Assembly: GCA_934446475.1 (NCBI GenBank)
Contig: CAKSEH010000009.1
Coordinates: 11,531-75,530 of the forward strand
DNA length: 64,000 nt
Source: an uncultured Eubacteriales bacterium
GTDB lineage: Bacteria > Bacillota > Clostridia > Oscillospirales > Acutalibacteraceae
Direction of reading: 5' to 3'
Shown piece after piece: positions 1 through 8,845 of this stretch (position 1 is its first letter; every line of letters starts with the position of its first letter). The translations under genes and the position numbers were made by a program. The notes beneath the pieces were generated by a model. That model was given only the letters and a program-made list of their open reading frames with translations. It was not told the origin of the DNA and made no database searches.

Positions 1-1555
1 CAAGCTCAAGCTGGAGACTGTTTATATCATAAGTCTGAGCAATATAAGAGTCTATTTCGCTTTTGAATGTTGAGAGTTCATCGACTATCGTACGATAGTT
101 TGTTATCATACCGTCGAGCTTATCTGCAAATTCCCTGAAGAAATATGTTTTTGAGTTTGCATCCCCGAGAATAGCGGTTACCATTTTATCTATTTTTGAT
201 ATCTCGTTCTTTGCGGCTTTTAAATCATCAAGCAAAGTCGGTATCTCTCGCTGAATATTATAGTCACGCTCGGTATCGGGATTAACACCGGTTACCATTA
301 TGATCGACTGGTAAATGTCGTTAAGCATATCGATAGAACTGCTTATTTCGCCGAGCACCTCGCCGAGTTCGCCCGTTGTAGCCTCAAGGGTTAAAATGTC
401 GCCGGGTTTCAGATAAAACATATACGGATTTTCATCGCCGCCGGCGGTGCTTATGTACCAACTGTCCTTATATTCAAAGGGTATGCTTGCTGCTTCCTTA
501 AACGGTATTACACCGTTTATATAAACCGTTCTGAAGGTTGATACGCCTACAGAGCCGTTCTGTTTAGCTCTGAAGCGAAGTATATACATACCTTCTTTTA
601 GATTATCGGGAACCTGCCAGGTCGCCCACTGACCCGAGGTATTCCAATAGCTCTGACCGAACGAGTTTACCTTATTAACCTTTGATGACTGCGGAGACAT
701 TCCCGAATTTGTGCTGTCTATCGTGGAAGCAAGCCTATTATCGCTCTTTTCAAGAACATCTTCCGCTTCGATTATATAATTTGAATTAGTAATAACCTTT
801 TTATCCGAGTTGCTTTTTTTGTACTCTTCATAAGAAACCGGAGCTTCATACTTTTTAAAGGAGATATTCGAAATCGCAACAGCTTCAAGCTGCCTTACCA
901 CTCTTAAAGTATGAGTACCTGCGGTGAGGGATACCGCAAGCGGATCATTATATGTTCCGGCAACACTTTTTACCCAAACTTCATTCCAACGGAAGTTTTC
1001 AACCTGTGTAGGTCTTACTTCGTTGCCGTCTTCATCCTTTTCATACTTAGCACCGCTATCGGTTTTTTTATCAACCCAAATTCTTGAAAGCTGGACATTT
1101 TCAAGCTCTTTGTATTGATATTCACCGTCAAGCATAAAGCCCACCTGTATGGTTCTGCCGGTATCTTCAACAGGACAATAATTAACGGAAATATTGTAAA
1201 GTCCCGCTTTTGCGACAGTGAAAGTGTATTCAACATAGGTGTTATTCTTATCAAGTGTATAGGCCTGTTTGCCGTTTACCTCTGCTGACGCAGCGCCCGA
1301 ATCCGATGCAGAGAAATTGCCTGTTCCGACAACGATCTCGGAATCGGAATATGCGTTATCCTTGTTGCTGCTTAAGAAGTTACCGTACCCCGATTCTTCC
1401 CCGTCGGCAGTCAGGACAACCTTATTGTCCGAAACGCCGTTTTCAGCGGCAGACACGCAAAAGGAGGCCTGTAAGGCACTCATAGAAAGCAACGCTGCAA
1501 GAAACAGTGAGGCTATCCTTTTACCTGTTTGTTTTTTTACTGACTTTTTTTTCAT
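1..1555 (-). CDS. Secreted carbohydrate-binding / solute-binding-like protein, N-terminal part (3' end beyond window)
   Basis: The reading frame is open from an ATG at 1555 down to base 1, giving about 518 residues with no stop, so the C-terminus lies outside the window. Residues 1-37 form a signal peptide (Lys-rich N-region, hydrophobic core, SAAE cleavage-like site). Two beta-rich segments follow, around residues 45-235 and 265-390. Each ends in a motif resembling CBM6/35-type galactose-binding folds (YVEYTF..AGLYNISVNY, GMYILRFRAK). Residues 410-518 are helical and heptad-like, ending FFREFADKLDGMITNYRTI. That order (signal, CBM-like modules, long helical linker) resembles the N-terminal half of large clostridial extracellular solute-binding proteins of carbohydrate ABC transporters. 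This is recalled family resemblance, not a search. It sits next to the dockerin protein, which fits an extracellular glycan-binding role. Confidence 0.6.
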   Translation of the reverse strand, partial: MKKKSVKKQTGKRIASLFLAALLSMSALQASFCVSAAENGVSDNKVVLTADGEESGYGNFLSSNKDNAYSDSEIVVGTGNFSASDSGAASAEVNGKQAYTLDKNNTYVEYTFTVAKAGLYNISVNYCPVEDTGRTIQVGFMLDGEYQYKELENVQLSRIWVDKKTDSGAKYEKDEDGNEVRPTQVENFRWNEVWVKSVAGTYNDPLAVSLTAGTHTLRVVRQLEAVAISNISFKKYEAPVSYEEYKKSNSDKKVITNSNYIIEAEDVLEKSDNRLASTIDSTNSGMSPQSSKVNKVNSFGQSYWNTSGQWATWQVPDNLKEGMYILRFRAKQNGSVGVSTFRTVYINGVIPFKEAASIPFEYKDSWYISTAGGDENPYMFYLKPGDILTLEATTGELGEVLGEISSSIDMLNDIYQSIIMVTGVNPDTERDYNIQREIPTLLDDLKAAKNEISKIDKMVTAILGDANSKTYFFREFADKLDGMITNYRTIVDELSTFKSEIDSYIAQTYDINSLQLEL

Positions 1556-1617
1556 TACTTTCTACCAGTCCCTCTTGAAAATAATTTTATATCATAATTT
1601 ATAAGGTTATTACCCTT

Positions 1618-1748
1618 AGTATCGGACCCGAAGATTTTCGGGTCCGATACTAATTGCAATAAGTTTTATAATCGGTTATTGCGGGAACTGCTTTTTAGAG
1701 CAAATTCCCGCAATAACCTTACCTAAAGTTCAAAAACTTAAACTTTAG
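1618..1748. repeat. Three consecutive intergenic inverted repeats
   Basis: Three unrelated inverted repeats fill the gap between two minus-strand genes. The first has perfect 15-bp arms at 1618-1632 and 1637-1651 with a GATT loop. The second has perfect 14-bp arms at 1674-1687 and 1705-1718. The third is AT-rich, with 8-bp arms at 1723-1730 and 1741-1748. None is followed by a clear U-tract on either strand, so calling them intrinsic terminators is weak, although their position after the stop of the dockerin gene fits transcript ending or protection. Confidence 0.6.
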
Positions 1749-1755
1749 AGTTTGA

Positions 1756-4700
1756 TTATTTAGAAAGCTTATAATTGGGGTCAATAATGAATTTTGCTAT
1801 TTCTGCAAAATCAGTTGCACTTACAACCTCGTCGCCGTCAAAGTCGACCGCTGCAAGGAATATGCCGTTTCCGGCTGCTCCGGCTGCTGCCTTCTTTGCT
1901 CTTACAAGGTCACGGAGATCAACTGTTCCGTCGTTATTGGCATCTCCGTAAAGCTGACCGTCAAGCAACGTGCCGTCTAAGTTAACCTTAGGAGTATTAA
2001 CTGTCAAGCCGCCTCTGTCTGCTCTTAAGAACTTAAGGTTATCGATAAGAGCGGTTGAAGTGTTGTCATAAGCGCCGCCGAACTGAGCACGGATATAAAG
2101 CGGTTTTGAGATATCGCTGACAGTGCAAGCATTGCTTACAAAGTTTTTCATATCTTCGCTCTGTGCATAAATTGCGCCGCCGGAAGTAATATCATCGCCC
2201 ATAATGTTCATCGTAAACTGAACAGGTGATGATATATCAGCAGAAAGGTAAATAACATCGCCGTTGTTTATACCGGGGAGATAGAAGTTAGCTGTTCTCG
2301 CACCGTTATAATTTCTGTTGTATACAACAGCCATCCGGCCGGCTTCATTTACATAAACACCGTCGTCCGAAAGGTATATTGTAGTCTGATCCTTTGCCAT
2401 CCAATACTTAAGTCCCTCAGAGAAATCAAGATTCTTAGGAGTTTCAAGAGTATCAAATGAGTTCGAAGAATAGTTGCCTCCGCCTGCATACATACCTTTT
2501 TCTGCGGTTCCCCAGTAATTATAGAGATCTCCATCTGCAATTATGTAGTCCTCGGTGTCTTCACTGCCTATATAGTTGAAAACATCCATCTTACCGGTTG
2601 AATTCTTCTTTGAGGTAAGAACGCAAACATCTTTGACTTTGCAGGTACCGTTTGCAACATCCCCGAAAACCTGAAGTCTTACAGAGTAAGAAGCATAGTC
2701 TGCGGAATGGATAAGACTGACCGCATTTATCGGCGAAAGCGTCAAGCTGTCAGCTGCGCTTAAATTGTTTGTTGCCTCTAGAACCCTATTGCCGTTTGCA
2801 TCAAATGCATCTACAGCAAGTTTAAAATTCACACCGGATGCGATATAATTTGCTCTTACATATATCTTATCTCCTGCTGCCAAACCCTTTGCAGAGAATC
2901 GGGCGGAAACTATATTGTTGTCTCCTGCAATATCATTTTTAAATGATATCATCTTTGTTTCAGAATCAAGTGTTACAACATCCGATGCAAAATAAGAATT
3001 CTTGTTTGATGTGCCTGCGCCCCAATACTTAAGTCCCTCAGAGAAATCAAGATTTTTCGGAGCTTCAAGAGCATCAACCGTATTTGAATAATTGAACTTA
3101 TAGCCGTTAAAACCGTCAGCCTCGGAACCGTAAACATCGCCTGTGGAAAGATTTACGGGTGTTCCGTCAAGCTCGGTAACCGTGCCGTCCGAAAGGATCT
3201 TTACAAGTTTTACATCATCAATATCAAATGTGATATTGTTCTGCTCGGGAGCGATTATTATTTGCCATCTGTATGTTCCCGAAGAAGCCTGACCGGGATT
3301 TGTTCCGGCATTTCTTTCGAGGACGGTAGCGGTTGTTTTAGCTATTGCGGTTGCCCAACCGTTTGAATCGGTTGTATAAACCTTATCTTCGCTGCTCTGA
3401 GCATATACCTTATGACCGGTGGCTCTGTCAAGAAGTTTAGCCTGAATTCTTCTGTCACCTCTGAATTTATAGAGAACCGACACGGTATCGCCGACAGAAA
3501 TATATTTTTCATCGACAAGGAAGTGAGCCGTAACAAGACCTTGATATGATGCAGGAGAATTAACGGTTACATATTTATTGCCGTTTGCTTCCGTTTTTAC
3601 GGCAGCAATATCGGACGGGTAAACGGTGGGTTTGTCTGTGCTTGCTCCAAAGGTTGTTCCCCAGAACTTAAAGCCCTGTGAGAAATCGGCATTTTCAAGA
3701 CCGTCATAGCTTGTAGGTCCGTTATTGAAACCTGTACCATTGTTGGATGTGGTACCCATACCGTTTTCTTCGGTTCCGAACTGGTCAAGATAAAGGTCTT
3801 TATAAAGTGTACCGTCGGGATTGTAAAGATATTCGTGAACGCCGTCCTTTACATACTTTACAATGTGGATATTCTTTACCCACATATCAGCGTCTTCAAG
3901 CGATGTGCCCGTTGCAGCACCGTTTTGAATCTGAACCGAAAAGGCATCGTTATCGGATGTCATTTCAAGAGAACCGGTCGTAGCGGTTACAAATCCGTTT
4001 GTTGCTGCCTTACGATTAATAGAAGCAGCTGTGTTTGTGCCGTCAGCCTTATAAATGGTAAGCCTGAAATCAACAGAAGTCTTTGAGCCCGAAATCTTAT
4101 GATCGAGGACAAGACGAATCTGATCGCCGGTTTTAAAACCGTCATAAGCGGTCTTAATCGAACTGATACCGTCGAACTGAGCTACGCCCTCTTTATAGGT
4201 TATGCATTTAACACCGTCAATTTCTTCGAGTGCAAACATATCGGAAGCATATCCTGCTCTGTCGCCCTTAGATGACCAATACATAAAGCCGTTGCTTAAA
4301 TCGGCATTATTATAGGTGGGTAAAAGCCCAAGCTCATTTTTCGGAGTCGAGATACCGTTTTCAACAGTTCCTTCGTAAGGCTGATAATTAAGATGTTCAC
4401 CGTAATATTTATTTCCGGTTGAAACATCGGTTGTTATTGCGAAATTTCCCGAACCTTCAACTGTGTAAAGAGCGTTACCGTCAAGATCATAAAGATTGCC
4501 GTCAACAACCTTAGCGAGTCTTATATTATCAAAAGCTGCTGTTGAAGCTTCTGCGGATGTTGCCTGAAGCTGGAGTTCAAATATATAATCCTTTGTTGTA
4601 TCGGCACGCTCGCCTACAGTGCCTCTGAGATTAGAATAAGCGGTTTCCCAACCGTTTAGCTTAGTAAGTATATTTTTACCGCTGACGGATATTGCCCTTG

Positions 4701-5211
4701 TGCCTGTTTCATCAGCAGTATAATGCTGATCAATCCTGAACTGATAATTGTTATCGGTGTCTTCCTTATGGTCATAAAGAACAACAAGGTTATCACCGAT
4801 GCTTATTTTGGACTGCGGAACAACTATCTTATATGTAGCAAGTCCGTTCCACTGGCTGTAATTGTCTCCGAAATTAAACGCAACATAGTGGTTGCCGTTT
4901 TGTTCGGCAACTACCGAAGCATAATCCGAAGCGCTTGTGGCTACATATGCACCGTCTGCCTTTAAGGGGCTTATCGGACCCCAATAAAGAAGACCGTTTT
5001 CGAAATCACCGTTTTGAATGTCATTAAGTGTGATTTCCGAATTGTGCCAAAAATAATTTCTTGATACTGTTACGCCGTTCTCTGCGGTTCCTGCATAATC
5101 AGGAATTTCAGAGCCCTCGGCGAACACGTTTAAAGCGCCGCCGAATGCGGAAAGAACAAGCATAGCACTCAGCAACAAAGCCAACGCTTTTCTAATGGTG
5201 GATTTTGCCAT
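1756..5211 (-). CDS. Secreted five-module repeat protein with C-terminal type I dockerin
   Basis: This is an 1151-residue secreted protein. Residues 1-32 are a signal peptide ending NVFAEG. Five tandem modules of about 200-235 residues start near residues 39, 279, 478, 693 and 899. Each opens with a Y/F-x-G-(T/S)-x-(E/A)-x-G motif and then an NxDFSxGLKYW-type strand, and each looks like a carbohydrate-binding-type beta-sandwich. Residues 1088-1147 form a dockerin: two Ca-binding segments, DANNDGTVDLRDLVRAKK and DFDGDEVVSATDFAEIAKF. A dockerin docks to a cohesin, so the protein is probably attached to a cellulosome-like or surface scaffold; no cohesin is visible here. No catalytic domain is recognisable. 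The start is fixed by an AGGAGG site 8 bases upstream. Modules 4 and 5 share nearly identical DNA (near 2398-2450 and 3018-3072), which points to recent duplication. Confidence 0.85.
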   Translation of the reverse strand: MAKSTIRKALALLLSAMLVLSAFGGALNVFAEGSEIPDYAGTAENGVTVSRNYFWHNSEITLNDIQNGDFENGLLYWGPISPLKADGAYVATSASDYASVVAEQNGNHYVAFNFGDNYSQWNGLATYKIVVPQSKISIGDNLVVLYDHKEDTDNNYQFRIDQHYTADETGTRAISVSGKNILTKLNGWETAYSNLRGTVGERADTTKDYIFELQLQATSAEASTAAFDNIRLAKVVDGNLYDLDGNALYTVEGSGNFAITTDVSTGNKYYGEHLNYQPYEGTVENGISTPKNELGLLPTYNNADLSNGFMYWSSKGDRAGYASDMFALEEIDGVKCITYKEGVAQFDGISSIKTAYDGFKTGDQIRLVLDHKISGSKTSVDFRLTIYKADGTNTAASINRKAATNGFVTATTGSLEMTSDNDAFSVQIQNGAATGTSLEDADMWVKNIHIVKYVKDGVHEYLYNPDGTLYKDLYLDQFGTEENGMGTTSNNGTGFNNGPTSYDGLENADFSQGFKFWGTTFGASTDKPTVYPSDIAAVKTEANGNKYVTVNSPASYQGLVTAHFLVDEKYISVGDTVSVLYKFRGDRRIQAKLLDRATGHKVYAQSSEDKVYTTDSNGWATAIAKTTATVLERNAGTNPGQASSGTYRWQIIIAPEQNNITFDIDDVKLVKILSDGTVTELDGTPVNLSTGDVYGSEADGFNGYKFNYSNTVDALEAPKNLDFSEGLKYWGAGTSNKNSYFASDVVTLDSETKMISFKNDIAGDNNIVSARFSAKGLAAGDKIYVRANYIASGVNFKLAVDAFDANGNRVLEATNNLSAADSLTLSPINAVSLIHSADYASYSVRLQVFGDVANGTCKVKDVCVLTSKKNSTGKMDVFNYIGSEDTEDYIIADGDLYNYWGTAEKGMYAGGGNYSSNSFDTLETPKNLDFSEGLKYWMAKDQTTIYLSDDGVYVNEAGRMAVVYNRNYNGARTANFYLPGINNGDVIYLSADISSPVQFTMNIMGDDITSGGAIYAQSEDMKNFVSNACTVSDISKPLYIRAQFGGAYDNTSTALIDNLKFLRADRGGLTVNTPKVNLDGTLLDGQLYGDANNDGTVDLRDLVRAKKAAAGAAGNGIFLAAVDFDGDEVVSATDFAEIAKFIIDPNYKLSK

Positions 5212-5418
5212 TTTGTTTTCCTCCTGAATAAATTTTTTAAGCGGGGACTTTCAGAGCCGCCTTAAATTACGTGGCTGCTCTCTGTTTTGAAAGTGATTTA
5301 CAGCGCAGAACAACAACGGCAGGAGTGACCCTAACTCACAAAACGCAGAATGAAGTGCGCTGCAAAAAAACGCATATTTTGCCACATACACGCTTACACT
5401 TTATCACTTTACTACTAT

Positions 5419-5447
5419 ATTATACAAGCAACTATACAATAAGTCAA
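5419..5447 (-). promoter_or_regulatory. Sigma-A promoter for the dockerin gene
   Basis: On the minus strand TTGACT (5442-5447) and TATAAT (5419-5424) are separated by 17 bp. The predicted start near 5412 gives a leader of about 200 nt before the ATG at 5211. I see no recognisable riboswitch in that leader. Confidence 0.75.
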
Positions 5448-5515
5448 CTGATTTTTTAACACATTTGACAATTATTTTGCTGTTTTTTATAAATTACTTG
5501 TCATTGTGGATATTT

Positions 5516-5556
5516 AAAGATGCGACCCCTTAAAATACCAAAGGGGTCGCATCTTT
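5516..5556 (-). terminator. Hairpin ending the glycan enzyme operon
   Basis: Perfect 16-bp arms at 5516-5531 and 5541-5556 enclose a 9-nt loop directly after the stop of the BNR protein. Read on the minus strand the stem ends in three U then AAAUAU, so the U-tract is short. The location and stability still favour a terminator. Confidence 0.65.
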
Positions 5557-5560
5557 GAGT

Positions 5561-7882
5561 TTATAGCTTATTTATTATTTCTTTGCTTGAAGGTGTACCA
5601 TTTAAAATATCGTTTTCAAAAAGAGAGGTTAAAAGAATTTCCTTTGCATTATAACGCTCACGGTCATATATGATATATATTTTACCGTCCTTATCAACAA
5701 AAGCATCGGGATAAGAAACGTCAGCTCTTGCATCGATAACGTAAGGCTTACCGAAAGTGGCAAGTTCATCATCGGATATGCGGGCGATAAGGCCTTTTCT
5801 GCCTTCAAGCGAGCTTACAAGAAGAACCTTCCCGGAGTTTAGTCTTGTGACAGAAAACCGTGAATCCGCACCGGAAAGCCAATCTGCCGAAATATCGTTC
5901 CAGGACGCTCCCCTGTCTTTTGAAACAGAATAAAAAATTCCGGTTTTTGTTCTTGCAAGGAAATGCCATTTACCGTCTTTTCCTTCGATAACGGCAGGTT
6001 CGTCAAACCAGACAAGAGATTTTTTCTGCGGGCCCTCTATTTTATTCCAACTTTTCCCGCAATCCGAAGAAATATACAAACTGTAGTTATACTTTTCGTC
6101 ACGGGTAAGGCTGTATGTACGTGTAAATTCGGGCGGTATCCAATCCCAGGAAGTCAAGAGCCATTCTCCTGTTGAAAGGAACTGCGGCTTGCTTATCATT
6201 GTTCCGTCACACCAGCGGACGGCCTTTTCAAACTCTGGGCGCTCTGCATCGGCATTTTTGCACTTCATAGCCCAAACGCCGTTCACGCCGTCATAAAAAG
6301 TCCACATCTGATCTATTCTGTTTAAATGGCTGAGTATACGGCATTGTGTATATGTAATATAAAGCTCGCCCGACGGAGTTATAAAGATTTGCGGATCGTA
6401 AACACGGTCAAAATGCTCATCATCACCCTCAACGGTCATATAAGCGTCGTTCCAGGTCTTCCCTTCATCATCGCTGAAGCTTGCAACAATAAAGTTGCCG
6501 TATCCCGGTTCTTTTTCACCCCCGGAAAACCAAACTGCCCAGATTCTTCCGTCCTGAGTTTTTGCGACCGAGGGTATGCCCTGCCACTTTCTGCCGCTCT
6601 TCAGATATTTATCGTCAGTCGGGCGAACCGTTACCTTTGCCTGCTTAAGACTCGGAACGGGCGGATAGTAACCCTCATTATCGCCGAGCCACGGATTTTC
6701 GGGTTTTTTATCGGGAAATCTCGGGTTTTCATCCGGAACTTTGCTCATAATCCGCTTTGTGAATGACTTTTCACCGAAAAAGCCGCCCTTTTCTATATCC
6801 TCTTCGGTAAACCTCGACCAAAGTATTTCTCTTGCACCGTAACGCTCACGGTCATAAGCTATATAAATGCATCCGTCTGTATCCTGCATACCGTCCGGAT
6901 AAGAAACATTGCGTCTGTCATCTAAAACGAGAGGTTCGCTCCACGATTCCATTTCGTCCTTTGATATCTTAGCGTACATTTTTTCTCTGCCCGTACCCGA
7001 ATAAACGAGCAGTATGTTTCCGGACATAAGTCTGCGGACAAAAAATCTCGAACCGCCGGCCTCAAGCCAAAGCGGATCCCTATCAACCCAGGTATCGCCC
7101 CTGTCATAAGAAACGGCGTGGAGAATTCCTTTGTTTACCCTTGTAAAATAATGCCACTGTCCGTCTTTGCCCTCAAGCAGCATAGGTTCATCAAATTCAA
7201 CAAGCTGGGGCTTATAGGGACCGTCTTTGCGTTCCCAGGTCTTACCCTCATCCTTTGAAATATACAGGCGGTAATAATACTTTGCCTCCGAATTATCACG
7301 CCCGAGGAAAGATTTTGTTTTAACAAACTGTTCGGGCAGCCAATCGTATGCGGTGAGCACCCATTCTCCTGTAGAAAGAACAGTGGGTTGGTTTCTCGGA
7401 TAGCCGTCACACCAACGGACAGGTTCTTCGAAGGTTATCTCATCACCGTCCGGATCGGGACACTTTATAGCCCAGGTGCCGAAAATACCGTCATAAAACG
7501 CCCATATCTGATCGGTAGGAAGAAGGTGATTTATAAGGCGGGTCTGCATATAGGTTATATACATTGCGCCGTTCGGGGCATAGAAGAGGTTCAGATCTAT
7601 GGCGTGGTCGTGATGAGCCTCATCTGCTTCAAGGAAGAAGAAATCCTTCCAGGTTTCTCCGTCGTCGTCGCTGTAAGCAAGGACATTGTAGTTATCATAT
7701 CCCGGCTCCTTATGGCCGCCGGAAAAGTAAGCCATAAACAGTCTTCCGCCCTTGGTTTTAACTATCGACGGACAACCCTGCCACATACGGTTTTCAAGTT
7801 TATACTTAGGCTCAGTCGGGTTGATTTTGAAGGTTGCGGGTTTAAGGCTGGGTATCGGCGGATAATTGTCTTTAATAAACAT
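5561..7882 (-). CDS. Tandem-duplicated BNR/sialidase-like beta-propeller protein
   Basis: This is a 773-residue protein of two homologous halves, about residues 7-380 and 405-773. They align from YPPIPSLKPA and YPPVPSLKQA through to DRERYGAREIL and DRERYNAKEIL. Asp-box motifs (SxDxGxxW) occur three times in each half, for example YSDDDGETW, ISKDEGKTW and VSYDRGDTW. This is the signature of sialidase/BNR beta-propellers. Members act on sialic acids or other glycans, or only bind them, so the exact substrate cannot be read from sequence. There is no signal peptide, which suggests a cytoplasmic enzyme acting on imported oligosaccharide. The ATG has an AAGGAGA site, and 40 bp separate it from the esterase gene upstream. 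It is the last gene of the five-gene operon. Confidence 0.75.
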   Translation of the reverse strand: MFIKDNYPPIPSLKPATFKINPTEPKYKLENRMWQGCPSIVKTKGGRLFMAYFSGGHKEPGYDNYNVLAYSDDDGETWKDFFFLEADEAHHDHAIDLNLFYAPNGAMYITYMQTRLINHLLPTDQIWAFYDGIFGTWAIKCPDPDGDEITFEEPVRWCDGYPRNQPTVLSTGEWVLTAYDWLPEQFVKTKSFLGRDNSEAKYYYRLYISKDEGKTWERKDGPYKPQLVEFDEPMLLEGKDGQWHYFTRVNKGILHAVSYDRGDTWVDRDPLWLEAGGSRFFVRRLMSGNILLVYSGTGREKMYAKISKDEMESWSEPLVLDDRRNVSYPDGMQDTDGCIYIAYDRERYGAREILWSRFTEEDIEKGGFFGEKSFTKRIMSKVPDENPRFPDKKPENPWLGDNEGYYPPVPSLKQAKVTVRPTDDKYLKSGRKWQGIPSVAKTQDGRIWAVWFSGGEKEPGYGNFIVASFSDDEGKTWNDAYMTVEGDDEHFDRVYDPQIFITPSGELYITYTQCRILSHLNRIDQMWTFYDGVNGVWAMKCKNADAERPEFEKAVRWCDGTMISKPQFLSTGEWLLTSWDWIPPEFTRTYSLTRDEKYNYSLYISSDCGKSWNKIEGPQKKSLVWFDEPAVIEGKDGKWHFLARTKTGIFYSVSKDRGASWNDISADWLSGADSRFSVTRLNSGKVLLVSSLEGRKGLIARISDDELATFGKPYVIDARADVSYPDAFVDKDGKIYIIYDRERYNAKEILLTSLFENDILNGTPSSKEIINKL

Positions 7883-7922
7883 CGGATGTTCTCCTTCTTG
7901 TGTGGATTTTTATAAATTCGGT

Positions 7923-8834
7923 TCACAGCCAGTTATGCTTTTTTAAATACTCATCTATTATTTCGACTCCGAGTTTGGTGTGTGCCGGATCGTGATAATA
8001 CTCACGGAGTAAAAATGCGTGATTTGCCCCTTTAAGAAGATGAAGCTCGCAGTTTAGACCCATTTGTGTCATTCTGCGGTTAAAGAGAACCGAGTGCATA
8101 GGATCTACGCAGGTATCGCTGTCTCCGTGAACTAGAAGTGTATCGCAGTTATTATCTTTTATATGAAGAAGCGGGGAAAGCTGCATTTGTATTTCCTGCT
8201 TAGTCATACCCTTTAAGAGCGGCCTTTCAGAAGATTCGGGGCAGCCCTCACCCCAGCGGTCATTAAGAAGATTCAAAATGGGGTTCACAAGTATCGCAAG
8301 TTTTACGGGAAGTCTGTTTTCAAAGAAAGAATCGGTGGACATAACTCCCGCAAGATGTCCCCCTGCGGATTCGCCGAGCAAAATAACCCTATCAAGATCC
8401 GCTCCGTATTCAAGAGCGTGGTCGGCTATGTAATTCATACCGTCCTGACAGTCACAGCAAAGGTCGATCAGCTCTCTGCCGTTTCCTGCCTTCAAAATTC
8501 CGTAGGTCATTATTACGCCTAAAAATCCTTTGTCGGCATAATATCTGAGCAAATACCCGAGATAATCTCCGGACCATCTTGTCTGATCCTTCATTATATT
8601 TCTCGAGCCCCATCCGCCGCCGTGAATGATTGTGAAAACAGGATATTTCTTTGAGCGGTCGTAATCCTTGGGATAAAAATAGCAAAGCTCTAAATTTTCA
8701 CCGTCGGGAACAGTCTTATAAGTTACTATCTCATCCGCTGTGTGTCGGGCAACATACTCCGAAAAGATACTGTCCGGAATATTTTCCTCTGGGATATGCG
8801 TATAGACCTTTGGCTCATCGTAACACTTCATCAT
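7923..8834 (-). CDS. Alpha/beta hydrolase (HSL-like esterase)
   Basis: This is a 303-residue cytoplasmic alpha/beta-hydrolase. The oxyanion-hole motif HGGGWG lies at 71-76, the nucleophile elbow GESAGG at 154-159 (Ser156), and the acid loop HGDSD at 236-240 (probably Asp240). The catalytic His272 is in GANHAF. The layout matches the hormone-sensitive-lipase/BD-FAE type of esterases. In a glycan operon the likely job is removing acetyl or feruloyl esters from oligosaccharides (inference). The ATG lies 11 bp after the stop of the upstream glycosidase, and its GAGGTGA site overlaps that stop, so the two are co-transcribed and probably translationally linked. Confidence 0.8.
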   Translation of the reverse strand: MMKCYDEPKVYTHIPEENIPDSIFSEYVARHTADEIVTYKTVPDGENLELCYFYPKDYDRSKKYPVFTIIHGGGWGSRNIMKDQTRWSGDYLGYLLRYYADKGFLGVIMTYGILKAGNGRELIDLCCDCQDGMNYIADHALEYGADLDRVILLGESAGGHLAGVMSTDSFFENRLPVKLAILVNPILNLLNDRWGEGCPESSERPLLKGMTKQEIQMQLSPLLHIKDNNCDTLLVHGDSDTCVDPMHSVLFNRRMTQMGLNCELHLLKGANHAFLLREYYHDPAHTKLGVEIIDEYLKKHNWL

Positions 8835-8845
8835 TGCCTGTCACC

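Noticed and set aside
5212..5411. Riboswitch in the long dockerin-gene leader
   Set aside because: No known aptamer motif or terminator/antiterminator pair could be recognised.
6326..6766. Long plus-strand frame antisense to the BNR gene
   Set aside because: It is a by-product of codon bias in the real minus-strand gene, like other long antisense frames at 13144-13710, 14292-14780 and 58380-58853.
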